Shown: positions 39,076 to 51,150 of the stretch, one piece after another
Layout: every line of letters starts with the position of its first letter
Position numbering within the stretch: the stretch's first letter is position 1
From: Lytechinus variegatus
Lineage: Eukaryota; Echinodermata; Echinoidea; Temnopleuroida; Toxopneustidae
Assembly (NCBI RefSeq): GCF_018143015.1
Contig: NC_054741.1
Span: 67,091,754 to 67,155,753, forward strand
Direction of reading: 5' to 3'
Length of the DNA: 64,000 nt
Position numbers and translations under genes: made by a program
Notes under the pieces: model-generated
Databases searched by the model: none
Told to the model about the DNA's origin: nothing
The model's input: the letters and a program-made list of their open reading frames with translations, nothing else

Positions 39076-39949
39076 CCTAGTGCTATCATATAAAGCAAAC
39101 AAAATTGAAATCGGACTTGAAATGGCGAAGTAGTAGCATTTGAAATTGTGGACGGACAACAGACGACGGACGCCACGCCACGGCATATTTTATAAGCTCA
39201 TCTTGCCCTCAGTGTTGCCATTTGAGGATCTCCATCCCCAAATTTTGAAAATTTGGGGATTTTGAGAAGCCTTTGGGGATGAAAAAAATTATTTAGGGAT
39301 TAAAAGAAATTGGGGGATTTTTCATGCAGTTTAGGGGATTTTGAAGGTTTTGATGAAAAGCACCAAGATTCGTTATTTTTCAGTAATATGATGAGATATA
39401 TCACTCTCTTATGCTGAAATATAGAGTGGACTTGTTTATTGTCAGTGCAAGGAATCAATTTAGATATATTTCCCCGGGGGGGGGCACTTCCATTCACGAG
39501 TGGATACCATGCGCGACCATGGGGTCTCGTAAAGCACCCTAAACATGTAATTTCCGTATTCTGAAAATGCACCCCTTAACATTAGTTACAAATTAATTAG
39601 CATTTGCACTAACTATTGCTCATGCCAACACAGAAGCAGTGTTATTTGTCTATTAATACCAATGTAAAGGGCATTGATAAAATACAGACTTCCATACGTG
39701 TATAATTATACGGGAGATCTTCAAATATATGTATTTTTATTTGATGTAATTTGGTAAGAGTTAGTGGTTTACTAATTATCTTTGAATCTGTTTTAAACAG
39801 TTATGAACATGGCTTTCACTGCTAAGTATTCTAAACACTTATTTGAAAAAAGTGTGGTACTTCAAATTGAAAAAAATTAAATAGATACATTGTAAATTAT
39901 GATGAATCTCATAAAACATTAATCTGTGCACACTGGCAGAAAATATGCA

Positions 39950-40175
39950 AATTCACTGGTTTCAATTGGATCCAGTTGGGTAACTGGAAAATTTCCAATT
40001 GGAAATCATTTTCAGATACCCAACTGGATCCAGTTAGGATTTCCAGTTACCTAACTGGTTCCAATTAGAATTCATTTCCAGTTACCCATCTTTCCAGTTA
40101 GAAGTCATCTCCAGTTACCCAATTGGTTCCATCTAGGATTCCCAGTTACCCAACTGGTTTCACTTAGAAATAATT

Positions 40176-40206
<31 letters not shown>

Positions 40207-40716
40207 AAAACAAGTGCACACCTAGTTACCAATAATGCACATAGCATTTCCATTTATTTGAAAGCAGGATAAAAGAGCATTGTAGATTAAATGCCTTGCT
40301 CACGGGCATAGGTGCCGCGGCCGGGGATCGAACTCCGGACTTTCCATGTATAGCCAGGCGCCTTAGACCACTCGGCCATGGCACCTCCACATGAAGTCAC
40401 TTCCAGATACCCAAGTGGTTCCAGTTAGGATTTCCAGCTGCCCAATTGGTTCCAGTTAGGATTTCCAGTTGCCCAATTGGTTCCAGTTAGGATTTCCAGT
40501 TACCCAACTGGATCCAAAATCATTTCCAGTTGGAAGTCATATCCAGTTAATCAACTGGTTCCAGTTAGGATTTCCAGTTGCCCAACTGGTTTCAATTGGT
40601 TTTAACTGGAAATTGTTGAATTCCAGTTAAAACCTATTGAAACCAGTAAAAATCAATTGAAACCAATTGAAACCAGTTAGAAATCCAACTGGTTTCAATT
40701 GGATTTTGGTCCTGGG
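39950..40716 (+). repeat. CCAGTTACCCAACTGG minisatellite inside MITE copy 2
   Basis: Irregular units of about 20-40 bp built on TTTCCAGTTACCCAACTGG, TTCCAGTTAGGA. CCAGTT and AACTGG are mutual inverses, so each unit is itself a short dyad. It is interrupted by the SINE at about 40181-40387. Confidence 0.85.
40181..40387 (-). mobile_element. tRNA-derived SINE (Ser/Leu-like head), minus strand
   Basis: On the minus strand the head (about 40386-40311) reads GGTGCCATGGCCGAGTGG, TCTAAGGCGCC and GAGTTCGATCCCCGGCCG, CGGCACC: a tRNA-like acceptor stem, A box TGGCCGAGTGG and B box GTTCGATCC. It is followed by TATGCCCGTGAGCAAGGCAT and ends in an A tract (T run 40181-40206 on +). It lies inside the minisatellite. 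Confidence 0.85.
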
Positions 40717-41153
40717 CAAGTACTGGCATGTGAAACCCTACCCTTAACAAGTATTGGAAACAAAACGATACTCTTGGCAAATATTACCTGAAATGAACCC
40801 CTAAACAAGTACAGGAATGTTTTATTGTTACGGGTCCTTCGGTCGTCGGCTTTACCTTATTTGGTTTAGTACGACCCCACGTCCTTCTACACTTCGCGCA
40901 AATCGGACTCTAAACACGAAGTGTTGGGGCAAAAAGGACCCATTTTAATTTTGTTTTATCATCCCCGCAAATTCGACCCTAAACACGTAATCTTCCTAGC
41001 GAAATAGATACCCTTTTTTCATTATTTTTGTGTTTTTGACACCCTTATCACGTTACGTACGTAACGTGCCCTATCGTGAAAAAGACATCCTTTTTACGTG
41101 TTTTTTGGTTGCGCACGGTATCCACTCGTTAATGTAAGTGGCCCCCCCCCCCC

Positions 41154-43102
41154 GGTCTAAAACACACACACACACATTGCATGTGAACAAACCAGACTGT
41201 TAAGGTTCCATATAAGTAAATTAGAAAAATGTTTTATTGATATTACCACACAAAACTCATGGACATGATAACAAATATGTCAAGCTATCCATTGTTAGTG
41301 ATACAATTGCAGAATTGATAAAGTGCAGATCATAACATGTGTCCAAAAATACTCACAATTTATGCTAGGAGTCTTACTATTTGCCCCATCCCATAACGAT
41401 AATTACAGGGTATTTGGTTTTAGCCTTTATGTACATTTTCTTCAAATCAAACTGAAATTATACTATTCTTATATTATACCGAGGTTTTATACCAAGGTTT
41501 TTTACCTGACCTCTAAGAAAGCATGAATGCCTGTGAGCAAGCAACCAGGGGACCAACGGCTTAAGGTCCTCTCTGAGGGACATGGTAATGAGGATAAATG
41601 CCTTACAAAAGGGCACTAGCGCACCACTTGGGAATCAAACCCGGGTCACCGGAATCCCAAACCCCCGCTCGACTGACTGAGCTATCGCGCCTCAAAACTG
41701 GGTAATCTATACCCAATTAAACTTCTCATAAACACACATGTAAATGACAATATTTAGTTAACAATCATCAATGCCACAAAAGGAATGACTGGAATAAAGG
41801 ACAAAATAATTAAAAATGAAATTATGTTTAAAATGGTGCTGTATAAAGACATGCACAAAGCTTCTATTTGCATTTTAAAGAGCAAATGTAAGAATGAACA
41901 GAAGACAAAAATCAAACAAAAGAAAAGAAAAACAAACAGTGAAAATAAATTCTGTTTGGCTGTCAGAAGATAATATAGTAAATCAGAACTAGGTTTTGAG
42001 AAGCCAAAGTAAAGAAGCATTGAGCATGGCTTTACCCAAAGCCATTTTAAGAATTTTGTAATTTGAAATATCTTTCCAATTTTTTTGTGTGTACTAAATA
42101 CATCACTGTGAAAAATTCTTGTCCTGTGAATTATGTAGATTCTTGATAACATATAATAATTAGCACAATATATAACACATAATTTGAAGACAACTTGAAA
42201 TACAAAGACAGGTCTGTATGTATTCCTTTACAGAATATGCAAGAAGTCGTCAAAATTAACATGTGGCAAAGGTCAATATAACTTTGAGATGAATCACCAC
42301 AAGTTGGTATCAGAGTGGACTTTTCCTTCAAATTTGACAATACTGACTTAGATATAAAAAAAAAATAGTTTTACCCTATTAAAGATAACACCGAGGAACC
42401 CATTTGATCTAAAAAACTAAATAAAAAAAAGTGAGTGCTCTGATGGATCAGAGCATACTTCATGAAATGTTCTTTATTTGGAAAATGTGACCTATAATGG
42501 TATTCAGAAGTACCGGTAGCAAACATTGAAATAATATTGGGAATGATAAAAAGTAAAAGAAGGAAATACAAGAAAACTGAAAAAAAAAAACGACATAAGG
42601 CACAAATAGAACAGTTTTGAATATTGGTATTTAATACTATTTTACACCAACAACCTTCTATCAGTAATCAATAGTGGTTCATCTATGTGTAGCCAGACAT
42701 GGCAAAACGTCATCAGCTCATTGGGTACTTTACTTAAGAATATGATCTGCGAATGAAGATACCTACAATATTTTATTTCATCATCAAATTATGATGAGTA
42801 CATATAAACTTTTAAACTTCATTTATTTTTGTTTGACATTTTTGGCTATTTATAATTCCTGCACAGACTCAGATCGTCCTTTACGGTAAGTGAAACCAGG
42901 GTTCAAAATGCAGGCCTGGTATTTTTCTCAACTTCTAAATTACCCAAACAACCCCTTGTCTGTATTACCGGTATTTGAGAACATTTTTCAAAAAATATGA
43001 AATATAATATATGACATCCAAGAAATATGTAATCTAAGACTGACTCCAAAGTTTCCTCTTTTTTCTACACTGAACCAGGCTGATCTACAGAATAGGAGAT
43101 GA
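41154..43102. other. Region 3' of OSTC, no gene seen apart from a SINE
   Basis: It contains a CA repeat at about 41162-41175 and the SINE above. The segment up to about 43102 should include the OSTC 3' UTR (minus strand); AATAAA on the minus strand at about 42477-42472 is a possible polyadenylation signal. The 132-codon frame over 41754-42152 has no recognisable domain. Confidence 0.45.
41525..41693 (-). mobile_element. tRNA-derived SINE, minus strand
   Basis: The minus-strand head GAGGCGCGATAGCTCAGTCA and GACCCGGGTTTGATTCCCAA carries A-box-like TAGCTCAGTCAG and B-box-like GGGTTTGATTCCC, then GGCATTTATCCTCATTACCA and a tail of about 80 bp. The stem pairing is imperfect, so it is a SINE rather than a working tRNA gene. 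Confidence 0.75.
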
Positions 43103-46100
43103 CTACCCTTGAAGATAACCTCTGAAAACAAGAAAAGAAAAAAGAAAATCTCATTAAGTGTGAAAATTGAACTTTTAACAGTCATCCTATGTCTGTGGGA
43201 CAACAAATACATTTTTTTATTAAATAGGTCTCACCTGCATTAGAAAATCCAATATAGAAGCAGTGCTGACTGCTGACTTTGAAAATAATTCAGATCCCCC
43301 CCCCCCCCCCCGAAAAAAAGAAGAGAGGACAATATAATTGAAATCAGAATGTTAATTTGGTTGACCTCAACTTTGAAACTTAAGTTCATATCATTTGTAT
43401 GTACAAGCTTCAAGGAATAAGGAATTATAGGAAATGATTTTCACTCATGAAACTATGACAGAATATTCATTTCATGCAAGTATTGGATATGAGATTCCCA
43501 AGACTTTTATACAATTATGAAAACAGTGTACTCTGTGAGATCCAGTAAAATGAATGTCAAATGTCATGTTTGGTTTTCCCCTGTCTCTTGAGACTCAAGG
43601 CACAAGTTCGCTTGCATGTTAGTGGAAACTCGCAAGAATATGTCCCTGGCCCTACTGCATAAAAGTTACTGTGATTGAAACTTTGCCATCTAATGGTAAC
43701 TACCAAGGTAACATGGCTCAAAACTCAAAAGCGAATCAAATTCAAAGAATTTTTCGTAAGTTACTATTAGATGGCATAGTTTCTAAAAAAGTATTTTTAG
43801 GCACATGACCCGGTACTTCCTTTTACCACTTCAGAATTATGAATAAGTGTTTTCTCTCAAGTAAAAAAAAGGGAATTGGTTCACCCATTCCAGGTGACTC
43901 CAGGTCCAAGGTTGAATAAACCCAAGGATGTGGCCATAGATGCCCTGTGGACTGGCCTTGTTGCTCCTCCTTTGGCCTTGGATATTTGTTGGGCACTTTT
44001 ATTTCTTTTCCATTTGTGTTGTATAAATGCTTAAATGTTCATCCTGATTTTTTTTTGGAATATAAGGCCTATGACTCGTAAACGTAACAACTTCCGCAAA
44101 CTCTTAGTGCAGACCTAGCCATATTTTCTTTTTCAAATCATATTCATCATAAATTTAAAATCATTGGATTTACATCAAAATGTTATATAGTGTATTTCTA
44201 TAAATCTACCATAAATACTTTTCTAAAATTAAAATACTTACGGAAGCTTCATTCGCATGAAAACTCTACACATGAAGAAAGATATGAGGATACAGATGAA
44301 GCCCACTAGAAGAAGAAGAAAACGGTTGAGTTTGGGCATCACAGTTGAGTTAGATTTATCGAGAACGACAAAGCCTAACCCTCCGATGGTAAAAAGAAAA
44401 CTAGACGCTAAGCCCTCCATGATGTACTGTCCATTCACCCTGTATGGCATGAAGGCAACCTACAAAGGACAGGAATACAAATTAAAAATAATAATTATAC
44501 CATAGCATATCCAGCATCAGCTAGAAGAAAGAAATGTATGGGTCCATGCACAAACATAATAGAGTCACTATTGTCCCCAGACAACTGGGCCCAAGAAACG
44601 CTTTGTAGGATCTGATGCTGGATATGCGCCTGATAATATGCAACATTCATATAGTACTTTGACTTTAAACGTTTCTTACTAGTGAGTACTATTACCCTGA
44701 CCTGAGCATGGCTACAATGATCAAGTGCTCGAGCAATGAGCATTCAAGTAATTCCATCCTACCAGGTACCAGGTACCCATTTAATACACCTGGGTGGTAA
44801 GTGGCAAATGTAGATAAAACTTAGCCAAAGGACTTAAGTGTTGCAGGACGAGAACCCTGTGGTTCTAATACAGAGACTTATCCACTGAGCCACATTCAAG
44901 TTTACAAATTTCTGTGATGATGAAGCTTTCTTCATTTAATGTAAATGGGAAGTTCTAATTGAATTAGGCAAAGTGAAATTAAATTAGGTAGAATTTGGCT
45001 TAATGTTTGGAAATTATTTCCTTAAATGACAGACAGGCTGAACTTTTTTTTCTTATAATCTAATGAATATCAAGTTATATAAAATGTAAGACACCTTTTA
45101 AAAAGTTTGTGCCATATCTTTTGGTAGGAACTAGGAATCTTGCCGAGTGTCTAACAAATTGGCATTCATCATTTCCCCCAAAGTGATGTCCATGATGAAA
45201 TGTGACCTATGGGTATGAAGAGACACTAACAAAATTCCTGCTAAATCGACAAATTCAGACATAATCAAACTCCCTTTAAAAATAATTATAACTCTCCCTT
45301 GTTGATTTACTGTCAATGTCCTTTAAAACAAAACTAACATCTGTAAATTCCATTTTCTTTTTAGAATTGATTGTCTCACCAGTAGGAATCAGAATTCATG
45401 TTAAATTACAACCAATGCTCAATTTCAAAGATACATGTACAAGATGACATACTGGTTTTTGATGTCCATTTTCGTCTGTTGTAGATCCCACACTTGGAGG
45501 CTCAACAATAACATCATAGATTACACCTGCAAAGTGTTGAGAAAATAAAAATCACAATACATGAGGCAATGGTGAACAGGCGCGCCGGAACACTTTCAGT
45601 TTTAGGGGGGCAAAATCCGGAAGGGGGCACAATATTTTGGACAGCGTGATATACTCAGTTGCCAGGTACACTGACCTAAAAGAGACATTGTAAGGACAGT
45701 GCCATTACTGATCATGCAATGCGAGCGTGAAGCGCGAGCTGAAAACTTTTGATATTCATACCTAGAAAGGGACATTGTCAGCAATTTTTATTAATCATGT
45801 TACATTCCTAACGCGCTAAACCAACGATATGAGCGCGAAGCACATGCTAAAATTTTGTATAAATTATGTTGACCCCAAACAGGGACATTTTAAGGACTAT
45901 ATTTTAGAAATCAAGAGTATACATATCTCACTATATATATTCTTCTAATGCGAGTGTGAAGCGCTTGCTGATTTTGTTAGGACTATATATAAACACAGGA
46001 AGCACTTGTTGTCATTGTAATCATGATTATCATACTCATCTCACTAATCAATTATTGCGAGCGAGAAGCGCGAGCTGAAATTTAGGAAATTCAGACCTGA

Positions 46101-49100
46101 AGAGGGGCATTCTAAGGCTTGTTTGTAGGAATTCACTAAGACCATACAAATTTCACTAACCGAATGATGCGAGCACGAAGTGAGTGCTGAAAAGGGGATA
46201 TTTTGAGGACTATTTTTTTAAGGAAACCATAAGTGTATACACCCCTGTATATATCTCACCACAGTCATCTAATGTAAGTGGCAAGCGCTTGCTGATTTTG
46301 TTTGAATTACATCTAAACACATGAAGCACTTTTTGCTGTCATTGTTATCATGATTATCACACTAATGAAATATTGCGAAGCGCGAGCTGAAAATTTTTGA
46401 TATTCAGATCAGAATAAGGGACATTTAAGGACTGATTTTATAAATTCATGAAGAGCAGACAGATCTCATCAATCCTTTAATGTGAACGTAAACATGGACA
46501 GGAAATGTTTTACATTATAAATGGGGCGATCACTTTGATTAGTCATGAAAAAGAAGCATTATGTCACTACATAAAAAAAATGATAGCTGGAAGTGCGAAG
46601 AAACATATTTGGTGTATATTGACTTGATTTGACGTCACGTCTCTAAAATATACTTGAAAACTGTGTATTCCGCAAAAAATATTTGATCTATTATATCTAG
46701 TTAAACAGACAATGCGAGCACCAAGAACAATGAAGACATAGGCCCTGAGCAAATTATGTTTCATAAAGTTATGACCAAAAAAATGTTTATTTATGTAATA
46801 TACAGCAACATAACATAATTACAATATATGAAATTAATAATTTCTTCTATCCCACTATGTTTCTCTTTCTTTCTCCCTCTTTTTCTCCTTTTCCTTGATT
46901 TTTTTTTGGGGGGGGGGGGTGGCACGTGCCCTCCATGCCCCCGTAGTTATGCCACTGACTGGAGGAAAAAGAAATATGACAAGCTTAATTGTCTAACAAT
47001 TTTAAACCTTTCTGAAAATCATTAAAATTTAAAACATTACTCGATTTATGTGTTTCCTTTTGCATGTTTTGTATGGCTGGGAAGCACATTTTGATGACTC
47101 CTTCAAAATCTTCTTTTTTCTGGGGAAAATGTGACCATAGCTAGGAAATGATGAATATCAAATTCCAGGAAATATTCATTTGTAAATAAGCATGAACTGA
47201 TTAACAAATTACCGCAGTTCATAATGTACATATTATTTAGAAAAAACAATTACATTTAGTCTGAAATGTATTCATTAAAAGGTTAAACGTTATCACACTG
47301 TAATAAGATGGAAAAGGGGCTTATGAAAGGTATTTTTCATAGAGGGGCATTTTCATCAAAATACGCAAGGCTTACTATGATATGTAATTGCCCCGTCAGG
47401 GGCGAAATTTTTTCATTTTTGACAATGGAAATGGCAATTTGTAGGCAGAAAAGTGCTTTCATCGTTTACTTTTGTCCTTAAATAATTTATCATTTTTCTA
47501 CTTTTAGGGGGGCACGTTGGGGGGGCAAAATCTTGTTTTGCTCCCCCAAAATTTTATTTTGGGGGGCAAGTGCCCCCCCTGCCCCCCCGCTTCCGGCGCC
47601 CTTGATGGTGAACTATCCTTGAAAACTAAACCAACTACAGTGACAGACCCTTTCTCAGTTTTGCCCCCAAGCTTTGAATAATTTCCCCCATTAACAATGT
47701 GAAGCACTATCATTGAATTGTTTAAGCCCCTCCTAAAATCTGACTCTGTTAATAGTTTCAGTGAATAAATATAGTATACTGGAACTGAATAATCATCGCC
47801 TCAGTCATCTTTCTTTGTTTGTAACACTGGCCTCGATATGCCATCGAACGCTACAACCAATATACAATATTAACCATCATAAAAATAAAGTGTTCATTTG
47901 GTGGCAGCAGTGGGATGAGAACCCACACCAACTTTCAGTTTAGGAGTTACTGATCTTATCAATATCAATTGAATTGATATACATATCGACCCTGTAAGTA
48001 CATATTTCTTTATTTTATTTCTGTACTTCTAAATGAAATCATACAAGTAGGCATTTTAATGATGTCTTGACATTTTTTTTTAATATCCCCAACTTAAGAT
48101 GTATTCACATTTCTATCATTTTATTCATTCTTAGGCAGCTCTTTGAAACATATTAAAAGCACTTATAAATCTTGACTAGATGGTCTATTTATTTTCTAGT
48201 ATTTTTTAGTAAGACTCTCAGACTTTACTGTCTGAATTATAGTATAGATTCCCTAACTTAGTAACTAGGGGCCCGTTTCTCAACACATGGACAAGTTAGT
48301 CATATCTTTATCCACCAACCACGGAGTTACTTCCAATCTTACTAAACCTGTTTCTCGAAAGGCTTACTAACTAGAATATCTTGATATCGATACTATCGGT
48401 AAAAAGAGCAGATGAGACTTAGCCTTAGTCACAAAATATCATAATTTTCAAAAAGAAAAATTATGACAAAATTGCAAGTATTGTGAAGAATTGGGAAATA
48501 TATCTTTTCAAAATAATAGCGCATGTGAATTATGCATCATACAGACTTGGACCATGAAGACTGGAGCATTCATTTGCAGAGAAAATTAAATTACGAATAA
48601 TTCATTTCATGACTAAAAAATCACTTGTGGAATGTGGACGTTGAGATGGGTACCCCTGGGATATCCAATTTTAATAGTTTCCCAAAGTAAACCATAACGG
48701 TTTACTTTGTAAAATGATATACATATGATGCATGCACATGAGTTCATTAGGCGATCTATCCTCATGTGAGTTGAGGCTCTCTTCAATCCATTCCATTGCA
48801 CAAAGCCGTTAGGCTGAGTGCAATGGGGTGAACACAGCCCCAACAAGAGTGGATAGGTCGCATAATGGACAAATGAAGGCATGCATTCTTTGGTTTATAA
48901 AACAAATTTTCTAGATTTTGTAATTGACAATAGATAAGAAAAAAATCAACAAAAGGAGATGGAATTTCAGACATATTTTGCCTTTGTCTGACACTTCCTT
49001 TTCTCTGAAAATATTTTTGTTTTGTTTTATGAAAGCAGTTAATTGTTTGTGTTCTTTCGTGATGCATTTTGATTCATGAATCCCAGTGCGCACAGCCAGC

Positions 49101-50426
49101 CTTGTTGATGCGCTTACTTTGATGCATGCAAACACACACATACAAAATGTATGTATACACACATGCTTAGTGGTACACACTGAAGGAGAAAGCTCAAGCG
49201 TGCAATGGAAAAAAATAAAAAATGCACGGTCGCCGTGCAATTGAAAATAAAATTTGCATGCAGCACAAAATGGATCAAATATTGAATGGCTTTCAACCAA
49301 TCAAATTACAAGCTTTGTATGAGTCGTATAATGATAATTATAGTCTTTTATGATTCCAAACGTCATCAAAATATTATTTAACGAAACATTTTTAATCATT
49401 AATACCATAACAAACGATATTTGAAATTAGAGATAGAATTTATCCAAATGTTAACAGGGGTCTGAAAACAACAAGTACTACGAGTTCAGTTATGGATGGC
49501 CTGACATGGTAGAATCTTTATCGATTATCACTTTACTATTTCAAAATGAATGGTTTTGTGGCTTTTTACCAATAGTTTTTATAGTTTCTTTGTATTACAA
49601 TTATCATTGAATGCATTATCTCACTTGTTTTGTGATGTAATTTCAACCTCTATGATTATTACGTAAGATTATAATTTTAACATTTCTAGGCACTTTTGCA
49701 TGTCATAGTCTACCCACATGTAGCCACTAGTTTACATCATTAAGAAAGAAAGACAGGTTCGGAGGTTTCATAAATATAATAGTGCCTTAGTGGTGTCTAG
49801 TGAGGTTGTTGTACCCGATCTTGGTAAAGAGCTAGAGGGCTTCGTGAAACAGTTAGTGGACAAGTAGCTCACTATCTCCGCTTTTAGTCAAGAAGTTAGA
49901 CTTATGATGGTGTTGAGAAACGGGCCCTAGATCTAATGATCCCTGAAAGTAATTTGACTTTGTTTAACTTTGGGTACGGTATGTGTGTCTTTGACTTTGT
50001 CTTGTCTCAGAGTCAGACAATACCGTTCAGCGAATACTGAAGTTTACGTTTGGCTGCATATGATCGAAATAAGTATGAAAGTTTAAACAGTATTATCAAT
50101 AGGCAGGAGGTGAGGGTTAACCAGCAGGGAAAAACAAAACAAAAACATGAAAGTAAAACGTTCAAAAGCTGTGAGTGACGCTGCATCCTTGCGTCGCTTG
50201 AGCATATCTCTGCGGAGTTCATACCCGACCGACCCGGGGTATCGTTCATCGACATATCGTGGCCTGAACAACTTGGCTCACACTTACCTCCCGTCACTAA
50301 GAAGTATGATGCTAAAACAACGAAGTAAACTGTCATTGCAGAAGGTGCATGAAGCCATGATGGTTTTTTTAGTTTTAAATGTGGGCATTCCAAAACAGAA
50401 AAGGGCAATGCATAAAGTCGTTCCAT
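43103..50426 (-). CDS. OSTC: Oligosaccharyltransferase complex subunit OSTC (DC2)
   Basis: Four minus-strand exons: 50288-50426, 45453-45526, 44242-44459 and 43103-43121, total 450 nt, giving 149 residues, the same length as human OSTC. The start [20 protein letters not shown] aligns with the human [20 protein letters not shown]; an in-frame ATG eight codons upstream (50450) is not used by homologues. Three hydrophobic helices are visible: about residues 33-55 ([16 protein letters not shown]), 84-107 ([20 protein letters not shown]) and 117-138 ([17 protein letters not shown]). The last exon codes only for GYLQG and stop, completing MRMKLPGYLQG. OSTC sits in the ER membrane and links STT3A-type oligosaccharyltransferase to the Sec61 translocon for co-translational N-glycosylation. 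Intron 1 (4.8 kb) contains a 2.0-kb hAT-type element and a 1.66-kb PIF/Harbinger-like element. Confidence 0.97.
44630..44893 (-). mobile_element. tRNA-derived SINE in an OSTC intron, minus strand
   Basis: The minus strand reads GTGGCTCAGTGGATAAGTCT (A box) and ACCACAGGGTTCTCGTCCTG (B box GGTTCTCGTCC), then AAATGGGTACCTGGTACCTG and a tail ending near ATATTATCAGGCGC. Head, body and tail order is as in invertebrate tRNA SINEs. It lies between exons 44242-44459 and 45453-45526. Confidence 0.78.
45577..47604. mobile_element. 2.0-kb hAT-type element with GAGCGCGAAGCGCGAGC repeats, in OSTC intron 1
   Basis: Ends CAGGCGCGCCGGAA and inverted CAAGGGCGCCGGAA, flanked by ATGGTGAA at 45569-45576 and 47605-47612, an exact 8-bp duplication. 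The left third repeats GCGAGCGCGAAGCGCGAGCT-like motifs with AGGGACATT-TAAGGAC between them about every 100-120 bp (45720, 45827, 45951, 46056, 46167, 46373). A related array in opposite orientation is at 53.2-53.9 kb. No transposase frame. Confidence 0.87.
47880..47950 (-). mobile_element. Possible SINE head fragment with B-box-like sequence
   Basis: The minus strand carries GTGTGGGTTCTCATCCCACT, a B-box-like hairpin loop as in tRNA SINEs. A matching A box is not evident, so this is a weak call. Confidence 0.35.
48269..49927. mobile_element. PIF/Harbinger-like non-autonomous element, copy 1 (1659 bp), in OSTC intron 1
   Basis: Perfect 18-bp inverted ends GGGCCCGTTTCTCAACAC, flanked by TAG on both sides (48266-48268, 49928-49930). 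Internal blocks (GGACAAGTTAGTCATATCTT; TATGGATGGCCTGA) are shared with the copy at 56928-57871, but this copy has about 700 bp more in the middle. 3-bp duplications fit PIF/Harbinger. No transposase frame. Confidence 0.86.
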
Positions 50427-50905
50427 TTTAAAGAGAGATTCTATGGCCAATAGTCACGTTGAAAAACAAAATTCAACAGCCACGTCCCCACGATAGCATC
50501 ATAGACTTCGATTCAGACGTCGATTGAGCATTTATTTGTGCTTGAGCTGCACATATCCGGATGTACATAGATCTCGAGATCGTCCCTGGGGACGGTGGGG
50601 ACGTCGCCACTTACTGTTTGTACGTATTCGTGCCACATTAGATAGAGATGTGTTGTTTTACTATCCCCATCGATTTAAAGAAAAGTAATAATAAAGAGGA
50701 GCTAACAATATAAAAATTATTTTCAACTTAGTCTGGGGGAGGGGCAGTACGTGCGGCGGTACGTCAACGGGCGTCAGGTGCGAGTATTCATTGTAATAAT
50801 GCATCAGATAATTAATTTTCATGAAAGGATTGAAAAGTAGGCGACACGTGTAGGCCCTACACACATACGCTTAGATTCTTGACTCTAAATATGTAATGCC
50901 GGCCC

Positions 50906-51150
50906 CATTGGCGGCCGCGAAGCGAAAAAATTTAGGGGGGGGTCCACCGTGACGGGGATGGACACTGGTAAAAAAAATGGACAAGCAAAAACAAAAAAGG
51001 TTATCAACCAAAATTTTAGGGGGGAGTCCACCAGAATTTAGAGGGGATGCAGAAAGAAAATTGAAAAGCAAAAAAAAATGGTTATCAACCAAAATTTAAG
51101 AGGTCCCCACCTCAAATATAGGGACGGGACCCCCGCTTCTGCCGCCGATG
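50906..51150. mobile_element. hAT-type MITE, second copy of the 565-787 family
   Basis: Ends CATTGGCGGCCGCGAAGC and inverted CATCGGCGGCAGAAGC, with the same GACAAGCAAAAA/GGTTATCAACCAAAATTT interior. Flanks GCCGGCCC and GCCAGTCC agree at six of eight positions. Confidence 0.78.

Larger units (their letters stand above)
39472..41153. mobile_element. Copy 2 of the CATGCGCGACC-ended MITE family, inverted and interrupted
   Basis: 39472-39587 matches the inverted right end of copy 1 (20095-20634) and 40717-41153 matches the inverted remainder, including CGGGTCCTTCGGTCGTCGG. The break falls in CCCTTAAC|AAGTATTGG of copy 1. The 1.13-kb intervening piece is minisatellite plus SINE. A GTTACGTACGTAAC palindrome at about 41053 is absent from copy 1. 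Confidence 0.83.

Noticed and set aside
40311-40386. A functional tRNA-Ser or tRNA-Leu gene
   Set aside because: A and B boxes are present, but an A-C mismatch in the acceptor stem, a non-tRNA 3' body and an A tract mark it as a SINE head.
41754-42152. 132-codon hydrophobic frame and overlapping opposite frames
   Set aside because: AT-rich sequence beyond the OSTC stop, with no recognisable family and no splice context.
48911-49300. 129-codon cysteine-containing frame
   Set aside because: It lies inside the PIF/Harbinger-like element copy 1, has no transposase motif, and is probably chance.
50013-50287. Extension of OSTC exon 1 into a longer open frame
   Set aside because: The frame runs past a good GTAAGTG donor into intron. 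Joining to exon 45453-45526 gives the conserved TGGVIYDV sequence instead.
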